Shown here: one piece after another, positions 1 to 12,896 of the stretch
Layout: each line of letters opens with the position of its first letter
Numbering within the stretch: the first letter of the stretch is position 1
NCBI RefSeq assembly: GCF_048771995.1
Contig: NC_133063.1
Span: 22,011,063 to 22,075,062 of the forward strand
Direction of reading: 5' to 3'
Source: Taeniopygia guttata
Lineage: Eukaryota; Chordata; Aves; Passeriformes; Estrildidae
DNA length: 64,000 nucleotides
Program-made: the position numbers and the translations under genes
Notes under the pieces: generated by a model
Databases searched by the model: none
Told to the model about the DNA's origin: nothing
What the model saw: only the letters and a program-made list of their open reading frames with translations

Positions 1-127
1 GGGAAGCACAGATTTGGGATGGCAGCAGAGCCACACGTTGGCTCAGAACTCACTGCAAAGGCCTGCTGGGAAAACTCCAGGACTCCACTGAGAGTAGAAC
101 TCCAAGCAGGAGCCACCCTGGCGGCAG
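1..127. repeat. 120-bp unit repeated at 23647-23770 (copy A)
   Basis: This opening sequence and 23647-23770 share GCAGATTTGGGATGGCAGCA, TTGGCTCAGAACTC and CACTGAGAGTAGAACTCCAA in the same order and orientation. Similarity ends near CAGGAGCCACC. Copy A may extend left beyond the window. It matches no repeat family I recognise. Confidence 0.9.
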
Positions 128-1627
128 AAATCATTCACAATGAAAAAAAGAGAGCAAATGTGGCAAAGCAGATGTGGGGAGACTCTGTGAGTCTGATAAA
201 ATGCTCTCAATCACCGCTGCCTAGGCACATCTGCAAAAATACTTTGTTAAAAACGGAACACCTCCCATGAAATACAGATTGCACTTTCTCCTTTACTTAC
301 CTTGCTCTGTGAGTGGAGACACTCTCTCCTTTTCCCTGAGAATGTTTGCCCTTCAGCACCTGACATTAAATCAAAGGTTACATACTACCACTTGGCACCA
401 TAAATGAAAACAGCCCTGCCCTCGTGACAGTGTTTGCAAAGTCTTCCCTCCTCCTGTCCCCACATCTCACAAACGGAACCATCCCCTTCCTGTCCAAAGT
501 GTGCCTGAGGTGAGTGAGGGCTCCAGGAGCTCAGGAGGGTGCAAGAGCTCTGCAGGTGGAAGGTTTTGCAAAGCTTCCTGAGCATCAGTAATCTCTGGCT
601 TTGCCAGTCTTCCCCTGGAATATTGTCCTACTCAAGGATGATCTTGGAGGATACTGTGCCTCCAGCTCACTCAAGTAAACTTTGTTTCCTTCAAGACGAA
701 TAGAGGAAAATGAAAATTGTAATTGTTAGCGTGAAATTTGGGTTTTGGTGCAGCTGGGTTTGCTCCATTATTTGCTGTGGGAAGTAGGGTAAAACCTTTA
801 AATTCCCAGCAGAATTTGATTACCAGCCCACACAGACCTGAATGAGGCCCAGGTGTGTTTGCTGCATGCTGGTCCAAGGGAAAAGCTGGAACAAGTCCCC
901 TTTTATTGCAGCTGGAGCCTGTCTGTACTGTTGTCTCCAGGGCTGTCTGTGGTAAGACACGGCAATCCAGCCAGAAACGGTGGATATGAGAGTTCCAACA
1001 GCAGCCTGCTTCTCCAGAGTGAGGGACGAGGCCAGCCCAAAAGCCTGAAAGGTGTTGTGGGTACTGGAGAAGGCCAGGCTGTCCTTGTGCAGGGATGGCC
1101 TTCAAAGGGAACCTCACACCTTGTGCTGCTGACAAAGGACAGCTGGTGGCCTTCCACAAAAAGCTTCTTTTGTCCAGCTCTTTGACATGGTCCAGCCAGC
1201 AACAATTCCTGCTGCTCACACCAGCCCCTTTGCAAGCAGGAGGAATTTGTGGAAGCAGCCTGACAGCTTAGTGGCAGGAGAATAAAATACTCAGCTGGGT
1301 GTTATCAACTCTCTGCCAGAGCCTGCATCCTCAGCCCCTTATCTCTTCCAGTTGTCTCTGACGTGCAAGAAGTGGCAGGGAATCGCTGATCCTGGAAAAG
1401 CAGAAGGAGGAGAGGCAGTGGCTGGTCCCTGGAGGCCATGGGAGCAGTGAGAGCCATCCAAAATAGGATCTCTGCTGGGTTGTGGAGATAAGTGACCAGC
1501 CACCAATGCTCTGTGTGACACTGAGGCCATCTGTGAATGTGAGCATGGAAATCTGACCTTGCAAAACAGAGAAAAAGGGGTCCTTGGGTATTTGCCACAG
1601 CTTGGAGGGGCTCTGAGTCACCTGCTT

Positions 1628-1715
1628 CAGTGGAAGGTGTCCCTGCCCATGGCAGAGGGGTTGGATCTAGAGGGTCTTTAAGGTCCCTTCCAACTCAAAC
1701 TCCTCTGTGAGTCTA
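1628..1715 (+). mobile_element. CR1 LINE 3' tail
   Basis: The words GTGGAAGGTGTCCCTGCCCA, GGTTGGATCTAGAGGGTC and AAGGTCCCTTCCAACTCAAA follow the consensus 3' end of bird CR1 in sense orientation. Only the last 90 bp or so remain. Confidence 0.9.
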
Positions 1716-4165
1716 AATTACAAACCCACGATGACAAAGAGAACACAGCAAACCTGGGTCCCGCTACATTATTGGAGGCTGCCTTAGTCACTTGTGTCAC
1801 CTGGAGACTGGTTTGTCTCCAAAATGTATCTGGAGAAGTTTTCATGGTCCCACAGTATTTAGGTGTGACTTTCCTGGTTCAGGGCCCCAGAAGATGCCAG
1901 AAGAGATTATTTGCAAGCAAAGAATTGGTTAAGCTGCCTGTGAACCTGATGGGAGAAGTGTCCTCATGTTATTGCAGTGTTTACTGTGTACAGGTGATAT
2001 TTTTTCCATTTTGAATATGCAATATTCTTCCACAATGTTTGTATATGCATAAATACTGGCTTTAAATCCTAATTCCATCTTCACACAAGGATGTGTAATC
2101 CATCAAAAATATTTAACATGGAGCCATATTAGCTTTGGGCTTGATGGTATGGGTAAAGTGTTTGATGGGGAATGGTAGCTCTAACAAATATCCCTCCTGT
2201 TAATTTGGGTCTGTCCTTTATCAACCCTCTTGCATAGAAATCACTTCTTTACAGCAGAGACAAAATGAAGTTCCTTAATACAGATGAGAATTGCACAATT
2301 CAGCCTGAATAAAGGGGAAGTTTTTTGTTATTGTGAAAAGACAATCTAGATAACGTGTTTGCTGTGCATCCTGGAGGAGACTTCACAGTTAAGAATGGAA
2401 AGGAAAAAGACATTTTTCTTAAGAAGTGTCTTGAAAGAGCATTCTGTTTTACCAGAAGCAGCTACACTGATACTGACCTCCACAATTATAAATGCACAAC
2501 AACCACTTCTATTACTTAATCTGGCCATGATTTTTAGCTGCAATTCCAAAATCTCATTAAATATGTTGCTGTGCTTTAAACAAGGAAAGAGAGCAGAAAC
2601 ACCAACATTTCTCATCAGCTTTCTGGGCTGGAAAGACCATTTAATTTATGTTCTCTTAGCTGTCAGCCTAAACTCTGATGTGCAAACCTTAGGTCTTTGT
2701 TGGACCTTATAAACTTCTTTAGCACTGACATAGACGCAAACCTGATATAAAATCCTTTAGGCATCGCAGTGATTTAGAGGGACAGGACTTCATTGTTCCA
2801 TCACAGAATTTACTTTACTTGCCCCTGCAAGTCATTTTGACAGTGGAAGTGAAATCAGTGCCTTGCTATCTGGATGTGGTAGGATTTTACTCCTGTCCTG
2901 ATAGACAACAGGGAAAAATATTTGTTTCTATTATACCATGAAATCTAAATCTTTGGTTTGAGAGCAAAAGGAAAATGTTACTTTAAGAAGTAATTTCTGC
3001 CTGGACTATTTGATATAAGGCAAGCTGTGGTCTGCTGGCAAAAGCAGCATTGTCCCTGTGGGTACAAACCCTCCTGAAGGATGGACAGACTGCTGTCACA
3101 GGGGCCACATCTGCAGGATGAAAACCCACCGTGCCGTTAACTCGATGCAAACTAAACACAAGTGACACAGCTCTTCATCCTCAGCAAGGACTTGCCTCTG
3201 CAGAGATGTTACTGACAGTCTCAGCTCTCGTTTACAAGTGTTGTTAAATTGTCACACAAATCGACCGCCCGTCCCTCTCTTGCCCTTCTTGGCGTCCGCC
3301 TGCCAAGCTGCTGCTGAGAAAGGAAGAGGTAGAGTTCTTCAGAGCAAACAGAGACTTTCCAATGGGCAGGAACTTCCTCCTTTCTTTTGTCTTCAGTGAC
3401 AATAGAAGGGTTTGTCTGCAATCTCTGTGTCAGCAGGGAAATTGTGCTTACCCATCATGTCAAGGATCTGAATAACCTGGATTTATATTGGTGTAAAACC
3501 CAGAGTGATGTCACCTTCTGCAGGAATATGGAGAGAAGAGTCAAAAGGGATTCCTGGAATGTTGCAATAAGCAGATAGTGCTATTAAACATATATAGATA
3601 AAAAGGCATAAAAGCTCATAAAAGCATATGGAACTGATGTAAACCTAATAAAAAAAAAAGAAGCATTTTATTGTAATAAACAGTGAGGATTGCAGAGCAC
3701 AAGAAAAGAAGTTTCTGGTGAGAGGAACACTGGTTTTAAAGGTAGGACCAGCTCTTGAGGTTTGATTTGTTCCCTCTTTCAGATCACAAGGAAGTCATGG
3801 TGTTCCAGAGTACAATCTGTTGCCAAAAGTTTGAGAAGAGGGTGTGATAAGATCACCAGAGTATTTTATCTGTATCTAGGAAGAAGCCTGCAGAGCTTCT
3901 CTTTGGCTTTGCTTGAAAGTAGAAGTCCCATTTTTACCAAGAATTTTGATCTCTTGGTGTTTTGGAGGAAGAAAAAGAGAACAACAACCACCTCAAATCT
4001 GCACTGAGGTGAGGTGTATCACAGTGGGCTATGAGCTCACCAAGGCAAGAGACCCTCCTGTAATTTAAACTGTACTTTCAATAATAACAATAAATTCTCA
4101 GTACATGTTTATTTCATCAGGCAGCAGAGTAAGTCAGTGTCTCATTTCTTGTTCTGGCCTTTCAC
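1716..4165. other. AT-rich DNA, no gene seen
   Basis: No ORF resembles a known protein, no splice-consistent exon chain was found, and no repeat family was recognised. Confidence 0.5.
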
Positions 4166-6718
4166 AGAAGCTAGGGACTTGTTATAATATGAGGGAGCTG
4201 GACTGGCCAAAATGCATATCAAGCCAATATGGTTAAAGCTACTTTCTCCGTTTATTGTCTAAAAGATGGCAGTTGATATATACGTCAATATAGTTTGCAA
4301 GTTGTGAACATGCTACCATTGTTCAGTAAACATTGTTTACCTTTGCCTTAAGGTGGTCAGGCTTTTCACACTGCAGCTCTACCTAATTCACACTCAGAGA
4401 GCTCATTACTTGGTGGTTACCTTAACATAATTTCTAACTGCGCCACCACTAGTTTCTTACCACATCAAGGCTTCCAGGCCCCACCAAGGTTGCTTATCTG
4501 AGGCCTAGTAGGAGGGTAGCTCAGTCCTTCACTCTAAATATAAATCATGTCCTTGATAGTAAAAGGGCTTTAAAATCATGAGATTGAGGGTTAACAGAAA
4601 AAAAAATAAACTTAGTAGGCCTTGGAAAGGTAAATACTTTTAGCACAGGGAGAAATAGTACTTTGTAGCTAGTACATGATAATTGATATAATTGTTAGAT
4701 GTGATGACTGTTTAGTAATTAAATATAATTACTGTTTAATCAGAAAGAATAATCATGTGAAACTGTGGTCATGGACCTAAGAAAGATCACTGTAAACTCA
4801 TGTCAATGTATACAATAGAACAATGTAAGTTTAATAATTCATGTGTAAGTTATACAACGATAGGGTATAAAATACGTTCAGCTCTAAACTTATGTTCGGA
4901 GTCAGATCTGGGTTTGTACCCCAACTCCCAGAGCTCTTAACAAAAGCACCTGCATATAATCATATCCGGTGATTATGTGTTTCCGAACGCTAACATCCTG
5001 TCTCTCTCAGAAATCTTACAACAATTCCCTTTTTCTTTTTGAGCTACCTGAGCCAACTTGAAGGTGCTGTTAACCATTTTCTGTTTGCAATGTAATAAAC
5101 AAGGTATAAAGACTACAATAAATATAATAATAAGAAAAAGTACAATACCAAAACGAACTAAATCTTTGACCCAACTAGCAGCAGCCACTGCTGCCGCGCT
5201 TCCAAGGAGATGCAGGGGCATGGCCTCCTCGCTCCCGTCTCTGCGCTGGTCTCTGCCCTGGTGCTCCATCTCCTGAGCCAGCCCCATTTTGTCATCAACT
5301 CCGCCTGTCTCCTTGGGTTTCACCCTGCCCACAGAGTGGGGCAGCGGGGCTGCTTCCTGCTGCCCTTCATTCTGCCTGACCATCGGCAGAGCCACATCCA
5401 CTAACTGCGTGCCCACTTCCACCACGGACGCATGGCCGGCTCCTGCCACAGCTTCCATCCGTGCCACAACTTCTTGCACCAAGGAGCTAACTGTGGCTCT
5501 TTGTCCGTGCATCGGCCGCATATTACAAACACCAAAAAACCTCTCAACCTGGGATGGCTTCTGCACTTCTGTTTTTTTCCGTCCCGAGCCCCTCAAATGC
5601 TTGGATGGCCGCCTCTTTTGCATTTTTCTCAGCGGACATGCTTTGTAAAGTATGTAAAACTTTCTTCCACACTACTCCGAGTTCTAATACTAATTTTTTA
5701 TCTTTTCCATCTTCAACGGCACAATCCCACAGCAATTTCCCTAGTTCTTGCCACTCCATTTCACTAAAAAATGAGTGAAGGCTTCTGTAACCTTCCCTTA
5801 TTTCTTGCCCAGAGAGACAGTTGTTCTAAATCGGACTCTTTTACTTTTTCCCCTCTCTTAGAGAGAATATGTGAAAGGAGCTGCAAGGCCATCTCTAAAT
5901 CACTATCCATTATGAATTTCTCTTTGCTTGCGGCTTACCTTTCCCACCAGTGCGAGGTGCTCCCAGCTTTCTCTCAAGCTAGCAGAGACACTCGCTCCAG
6001 CCCTCCCACTCCATTTTGTTCACCCAAGCCGCGTGGGCGGTCCCATGAACTGTGGAGTCTCTGGCGTTTGCTCCTGCGTTTCCTGATGTAAAACAAGTGT
6101 TTTGGAAACCCTCTCCCATCATGGCCAGCATGATTTGAAGTCTGGAGCCTTCGATGCTCCAGCACCTTGATCCCCGTCACTATAACAGTGATTTGGGATT
6201 GGTCTCTCCTGTTGCGCGTCCTCCTTTCATGCGATTCGGAGATTGCTCCCCGTCGCCCCTAAGGCAATTTGGGAGCCCCTCGGAGCCTCCTGATCCCTGT
6301 TCCAGGTGCCAGAAGAAGCTAGGGACTTATAATATGAGGGTAGCTGGACTGGATGAAACGCAGATTGAGCCAATATGTGGTTAAAGCTACGTTCTCCCTT
6401 TATTGTCTAAAAGATGGCAGTTTATATACACTTCAATATAGTTTACAGATTATGAACACACAGTCAGCAAACTTTATTTACTTTTGCCTTAAGATGGTCA
6501 GACTTTTACACTGCAGCTCTACCCTAATTTACACTCAAATAGCTCATTACTTTGTGGTTACCTTAACATAATTTCTAACTGCGCCACAACTACTTTCTTA
6601 CTGCATCAAGGCTTCCAGGCCCCAACAAGGCTGCTTATCAGGGGCCTAGTCTGAGGGGTAGCTCAATCCTTACTCTAAATATAAATCATGTCCTGTCTCT
6701 CTCAGAAATCTTACAACA
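4166..6718 (-). mobile_element. Internally deleted endogenous retrovirus (ERVK-like) with two LTRs, fossil
   Basis: Direct repeats at 4166-5023 (3' LTR) and 6315-6718 (5' LTR) share a long block: a GAAGCTAGGGACTT end, a TTATTGTCTAAAAGATGGCA segment, and the TTACAACA edge. On the minus strand the 5' LTR is followed by a primer-binding site like tRNA-Lys (TGGCACCTGGAACAGGGA, 6312-6294). The 3' LTR is preceded by a polypurine tract (about 5041-5024). The interior is only about 1.3 kb: gag matrix-like sequence (about 5540-5910) and an envelope transmembrane-tail-like segment (about 5040-5180). Nothing like pol is visible. It is clearly broken and non-autonomous. The two LTRs differ greatly in length and show scattered substitutions, so it is not recent. 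Confidence 0.85.
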
Positions 6719-6732
6719 GAAAAGTCAAGAAG

Positions 6733-6893
<161 letters not shown>

Positions 6894-7048
6894 AAGATGT
6901 ATGGGGAGATACTGGGATGAAATAAAGTTTTCAAGACTGAAGGAAAATGGCAGGGAGAAACCCACTGCAGTTATGGTGAGGAGATTGGTTCACTCCCAGC
7001 ATTCCCTATGTGTACATGTTAATCACCTCCAGAATGCTCTCGGTTCTC

Positions 7049-7717
7049 TGTGAAATTATTGGTTTAAAAGTGCTGTAATATTTTGCATATTCCTATTCCC
7101 TCTTTCCTATTGGACCCCCACCCTAAAACTCCATCTCTATCCTACCTTATACAAGTTCTGTTTATGCTTGCCCTGGGCCTTTTTGGTGCACCCCTCTGTA
7201 CAGTGCTTGCCTTCAATCCTGTTTGTTATTTTCATATTAATAAATTGTGGGAGTTGTAATTTTTTCTTCTTCCCCGCCCCGAGTCCCCCTCCCCCCTCCC
7301 CCCACGGTCCTTTGTCCTGATCCTGCATTCCCTTATCCCTCCCCCTTGCCACGCGGTTGGTCCCGACCCCTCTCCCCGCCTTTCCCATCGCTGCTCCTGC
7401 CTCCCCGGGGTCTCCGGGGTTTCCCCACCCCCTGCCCTATCCCCATTGGCCGCAGTTCCTATTTCCCCCCGCCCCACCCCAGCTTGGGGGTATAACCGAC
7501 CCTCGGTCAGTGCCCCGGTGTCTCGGGGAACAGGCACCCACAATAAACACGTGTTTGCACCCGAGTCCCGCGCTGAAGCTGAGCCACACAGAGCCAAAGG
7601 GGAAAGTGGCGCCCGCCTCTCCCCTCTATCCCCACACTTCCACCGGCGCCCGCCCGGAGCTGGTCTCGCACAGCAATAATAAATCCTCTTTATTTTTGGG
7701 TCACCAGTCTGTGCCCA
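7049..7717 (+). mobile_element. Solo LTR of an endogenous retrovirus, fossil
   Basis: It starts TGTGAAATT and ends GTGCCCA, with near-identical 6-bp flanks (GTTCTC left, TTTCTC right). It has a GGGTATAACC TATA box near 7490 and AATAAA near 7541, and its GC-rich U3/R composition differs from the flanks. No internal retroviral sequence adjoins. The end points rest on the imperfect target-site duplication. Confidence 0.55.
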
Positions 7718-8508
7718 TTTCTCATTTTTGATCTCCAAGTTTGGAGACCTCTCACCAATCTCCCAGGTGGTCTGTTCATTTGGGCCAGACCCAGAGTGAC
7801 ACAAGCCCCTTGTGCTTTTCACAAATAAAATTAAAGTACCCTATAAGAAATGAAACACAGCTATCCAATATATCCTCTGTTTCCAGAGGGAAAAAAAAAA
7901 AGAAAAAAAAACTCTTCCAGGATGAGAAAATTAACAGTGCTTTAGTCTGTGTTTTTCTGCTGCCCAGCCATAAGCTACATAAAGCAGTGATAGCATATAA
8001 TACATGTGATGAGCCGTTTTCTTCTTTTCTCCTCTCCTTTTTTCCTGTTCCATCCAGTATTGAATTCTGAAGATGCAAAGCATGTCCAAGAAAAATATTA
8101 TTTCCCCTGTATCTTTTATTTCTGGGCAGCAACTTTCTTGCTGTGTCTGCAATTCTCAACAATGACAGACAGTCATTAAATATGGGACATAAACCCCCAT
8201 AAACCACAGGAACAGAAACAGCTGTTATGTGTATATGTGTATTGATTCAGTGAAACAGGATACTTGTATTAAAAAAAAAAAAAAAAGGTTATTCACCATT
8301 CTCTGAGAGAATTAAATGCTTAAGATGCCACTTCAACAGGGGAGAGAGGTTTACTAATAAATATGACTGAATTTATAATGGAAAATTTGTTCCATATTTG
8401 TTCCAAATTTGTTCTAGAAGTGAGAAATACCAGGACAAGGGCAAGCTGGAATTATTCATAACCATGATGTTTAGCTGCTGATAATTTGCTGCAAGGATGT
8501 GGTGTCAC

Positions 8509-9480
8509 TGTTGAGGCAGGACAGGAATAAAGAAGTCTTCAAGTCAGAAGGCAAAGAAGGGAACTGAATTGATTTATTTCAAATACATTGCTCATTTTAT
8601 AGAGCACATAGTGCAGACCAATTTCATTGGTCTTAAAGTAAAAACATGTCACACCATTGGTGCACTGTGAATGGTGCACAGTGGCAGAATATATCTATAA
8701 ACAATGTGAACAACATAGGAGATAATGAATTATTTACATTCCTTTTGAACTCTTTCCCAGGCTCAGCCTGGTACAAATCTCCCCTTTTCTATCTGAACTA
8801 AGAGTATCCATATTTCTCCTGTTTTGTTTACAAGGGAGGCAATGTTTGTGCCCTCCTGCAGGGCCCTTGCAGGAAAGAGAACAAACACAGATCGACAGTT
8901 TTATCGACTCAAGTCAATCAAAATCTCAGTTTGGATATTAACTCAGAACAGTTGGAGAGATTCCAAACTTATATTATCATTTTCAAGGTATTAATTACCA
9001 GCTTTAGTATAGTAACAACCCATTGTCAGTCTGCCAAAGGACTAGAAGTCCAACTTGTCAAAACCCATTTCCCAGTGTGAGCAGATGCCCACATGACAGA
9101 AAAGAAGGTATTAACAAACAAGTGCACATACCCAAATGAGCTAAATTCGGAATTTGGCAAGACGACCAACATCTGTTTGCCACAGGTGCAAAGCCTTTAG
9201 GTCTCTGGGATTTGTCCAAGCCAGCAAGGTGCAGCAGGTCAAGCCTTGGTTAGCATTCATCTAATTGCTTTTTGCAAGGTGTGTGCACTTGATAGAAGAA
9301 TCATGCAAGGCTTTGGCCCATGTAGTCAGTCATGTTCTCAATGAACAACTTGAGTGATAAAATTGAACTCAGGTCCAAATTGCATCCTCAGTTTTCAAAA
9401 CAATTGAGTGCAATTGACCCAGTTCAGAAATTGACAAATTCAAAAACACTTGAGAAATATCTTAAATGCCATGGCTGCAG
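8509..9480 (-). mobile_element. Antisense ERV fragment: 3' LTR plus adjoining internal sequence, fossil
   Basis: Read on the minus strand, an LTR of about 267 bp spans 8775-8509. It begins TGTACCAGGCTGAGCC, has a CTCTATAAAATG TATA box and a GAAATAAATC poly(A) signal, and ends CTGCCTCAACA. Directly upstream is a polypurine tract (AGAAAAGGGGAGATT, 8790-8776), which marks this as the 3' LTR. About 700 bp of further sequence (8791-9480) has the bland composition of an ERV interior but no readable gene. I found no matching 5' LTR. The element is incomplete. Confidence 0.6.
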
Positions 9481-12090
9481 ACCTTAATTCAATCACTTGA
9501 GCCGAGGCTGACTCGTGGCTTTCCAGTACTTTGAGGTGTCAGTAAAAACACAGGTCTTTCTGCCTTTTTTTTTTTTTCTTCCCAGAAGAGCCAGCAGCAC
9601 TGGTGGGCTCTAGGACCCCGCAGTGCGAGGTAAGGCGGAGGACCCTGCCCAGGGAGTCGGACCAAGCATTCCAAACCCGGCCGGGGCGGCTCGGTCCCTC
9701 GCCCCAGAGTCTCATCAGTATCACTTGGGGCCCTGGATCTGGGGTCCCGGGGACACCCCATGGCCACCCTCAGATGGGCGACCCATTCCAACATTATTTT
9801 TCGGTCCCTGTCCCTACCAGGGATAGTCTTGGCAGTTCCTCCGGCTTTTCACCCTCCCCCCACCCCACCTGGCCATGGACCATACCACAGCTCCTCTGCA
9901 TCCCGCTCTAGAATTCAGCATGTATAGAACACATTTGATTTTTAAGAGCTGCAGGCTGGCCTGTGCTTCTCTGCTTTTCTCATTTTTTGTCAGGGATTAA
10001 GATGTAGTGAAAACATAGGAACTGTGCTTATGACCATTTAATGATGATTTAAGAATTTAAGATAATTTAGTGCTAAGTATTTTTAAGTTTTCATTATAAT
10101 ATCTCCGCCTTGTACTTGAAGCATCAACATCATGGATATTCTGTGAAATAATTTAGTATTCATGTCCTATGAGTTGAGCCAAACCTCCAGAGTCAAAGAT
10201 TGCTCAAGATCTAATTCTTTTGTGAGCAATATTCTCATCTATTAAAGACATTAGAAATAAATTGCTTAATTTAAAAACTACAACAAGTCCAATAGACCTT
10301 TCTACTTAAATCAAAGCTTTTCAAGATTTGATTAATGGCATTAATTAATTTAAAATCTATTATCTTTGCATTGCTAAAAAAGATCCTTAAATATGCTTAG
10401 TCTTCTATAATTGAGAAGAATATTTGCAGGAAACCTAAAAACCTGTAGGGTTTTCTTTGTGCAAATGGACACAAAAGACATGAGAGAAGTCTTCTCACAT
10501 CTTTTTTTCCCTTCAAAGCTCTTCTGCCTTGTCACCTTTGTGTCTCAGTTCCTTGACTACGACAAGAGGCAAAGAAGGAAATTATGTCTCTTTGATACAT
10601 TTGAGTTGCTTTATTTCTGTATCAGTTCAGGCAATAAAAAGCACTTAGATAAACATGAAGTCCCTAACAGAATGTTTAAGTGTGAGGAGTTATTAGCCCC
10701 ATGCCATTTAGTTATAAACACGAATACAGCTTTAACAAAAGACTCAGGTGGCTTGGTAGAGGTGATTCTTATAGGCTTCCTTCTTTATTTGAACACAGTT
10801 TTAAATTTCACAGGCTAAAGGTTCTTCCTGGTCTGTGAAGGTCCATCCTCCACTCCTGCCATGGTCCCACAAGGGCTGTGAAAGCCTCCCAGTACCCAGA
10901 CAAGGCTGATTAGAGAGTTTCTTCTCTCTGACACAGGCTGAATCCCTGAGCTAGGGGATTGAGGCAGTAGGTGCTAAAAAGTGTTGCTGTTCAATCAACT
11001 TGTGCCCAGGTCTCCTCGTCCTCTTCTGCCAGATCCTGCAGTCAGACTGCACTTGCTGGGCAGCCTCTGCTCAGCAAAGGTTTCGGCTGCCCCTCCACAA
11101 AGGAATTTAGGGCAGCTCCTTGCAGCCTGGGAGTCTCCCTGGACAGACAAAGACTGGCAGATCTGCCTGTACAGCCACCCACAACCAGACACCCAGCAAG
11201 GAAGTTGCAGAAATGTTCAATTTCATCCCAAAATAGGCACCTCCATCTGCTCCTGTGAGTCATCTCACGTTCTCCATTGACTGACTTGATGGATGCCCAC
11301 CAACCACAAGGGACTCCAAGGAGCCGCTCACACGGACACCTCTGCAGGGACCTGTGATCCACTGAGTGAAAACTCTGCCTGGGATGAGTTTGACTCTGCT
11401 TCACAGAGACTGCCAGAAAGGAACACCTTGGCCTTGCCAGCTGGGTTTTGGTATTTTTTATTCCATCTACCAGAAGGACATATACATTTTTCTTGACAAA
11501 GATTTCAGCAGAGTCCCCAGTCACAGGAACTATCCTGAATCAGCCTGGATTCATTATCCTTAAATATTCCCAAAGATTTCCCCAAGGAATGTTGGGGGAA
11601 AAAAAAGAAAGTAAGCAGAAGGACTGTGATCTTTGTTTTTTATTTATCATTCTTTTGTGTAAACTCCATTTAGCTGAAAATGCCTTGACTAGCTTTGGCT
11701 TTCCTCATTAAGGGGTTCTCAATTTGCTACCACCACCACAACACCTGAACAGGTAATTCTGGTGTTCATTGTCATAAAGTTCCTCACAAGTTACATTCTC
11801 CTCCTCCTCCCAATTCTGCATGCACAACATGAGCACCGATAGCCATATGCCTTGAGGAAAGCGCCCTTGTTGCTGGACTGTGGTTCTGCTGTAATTTCCT
11901 AAAGCAAATCAATAAACAGTTGCTGGCAGCAGGGAATTCTATAAAGTGTGGAAAAAAACCCAAAAAAACCCAAAACATTTCAAGTGTTGTTTTGTTTATT
12001 TGATTGTATTACTCTAATTCTCTTTTATTCTACATGATAAATTTGGTAGATAATGTTCTGACAGAAGTGAAACAGGCGGCCCTGGGTGGG
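9481..12090. other. Unassigned stretch, no gene seen
   Basis: 9560-9900 is GC-rich, with pyrimidine-rich and GGGGTCCCGGGG-type words that might be ERV leader sequence belonging to the fragment on its left, but I cannot show it. 9950-12090 is AT-rich, and its open frames resemble nothing known. Confidence 0.4.
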
Positions 12091-12180
12091 CTGTAGCTGC
12101 CCGAGGTCGGAGCTGTGGCTGCCCGAGGTCGGAGCTGTGGCTGCCCGAGGTCGGAGCTGTGGCTGCCCAAGGTTGGAGCC
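12091..12180. repeat. 22-bp minisatellite, about four copies
   Basis: The unit GCTGTGGCTGCCCGAGGTCG plus GA repeats about four times; the last copy is diverged. It opens a GC-rich block running to about 12790. Confidence 0.95.
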
Positions 12181-12790
12181 ACTGCCTTTGCCTGGGAGCT
12201 GCCAGGGCTGAGTTCCAGGTGGCCCAGGGAGCACTTGGCGGCTCCAGGAGGGCAGAATTTTGGCTGGGTCTCCGTGCTGGCTGCTGGCAGAGCCCCGCTG
12301 GTGGGAGCTGGGATGCAGGGTCCCCCTGCAGCAGGGATTGGTGTGCCTGGGCCAGGCGCTGCATGGTCCACCCAGAGCCACATGGGGATCACTTGGTACC
12401 GGCAGGGCTGGGGTTGGAGAGCGGAGAGTGGGGGTACCTGAGCTGGGGGACACTCAGCAGCCTGCAGGGAGATCTCCAGATGGGGGGGACCCCAGGACCC
12501 TGAAACGTGGCCCTGGAGAGGGGGAAACCCCAGCAGCCTGGAGATATTGGGAGCATGGACAAAGGGGACCCATGGGTACCCCAGAGCCCAAAATTTGGGA
12601 CCCCGACAGGTGAGACCCTGGAGCTGCTCCGACACCAAACTGGGGAGCCCAGGGAAGAAGAACCTCTGGGATTTGGGATTCCTGGGATCTCCAGCAGCCC
12701 AGAGAGATGGGATACCAATACAGGATCTGCAGCAGTGCAGACAGGGGTGACGCCACAAACCCCAAATTGGAGAAAACAGAGTGGGGGAAG
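12180..12790. other. GC-rich block with degenerate short repeats, no gene
   Basis: The block is rich in GGGGACCC, CCTGGAGA and CAGCAGCC words that recur at irregular spacing, like a decayed minisatellite. Several long open frames cross it on both strands, but they overlap each other and resemble nothing I know. Confidence 0.5.
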
Positions 12791-12896
12791 TCCTGGGTAG
12801 GAGTTTTTTCTGAATCTTGGTGTTTCAGAGGTTTTTATGGACATGAGGTGCCTGGTAACTTCTACAGATGAATTTGGGCAAAAGGAACCTCCAACC

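Noticed and set aside
671-1235. Minus-strand frame of 182 residues
   Set aside because: No recognisable motif, no splice context, and an equally long frame on the other strand.
7232-7822. Minus-strand frame of 196 residues rich in Gly and Arg
   Set aside because: It lies across the GC-rich part of an LTR and does not look like a protein domain.
12014-12844. Overlapping frames of up to 242 residues on both strands
   Set aside because: The GC-rich repeated DNA keeps all frames open; the sequences are repeat translations.
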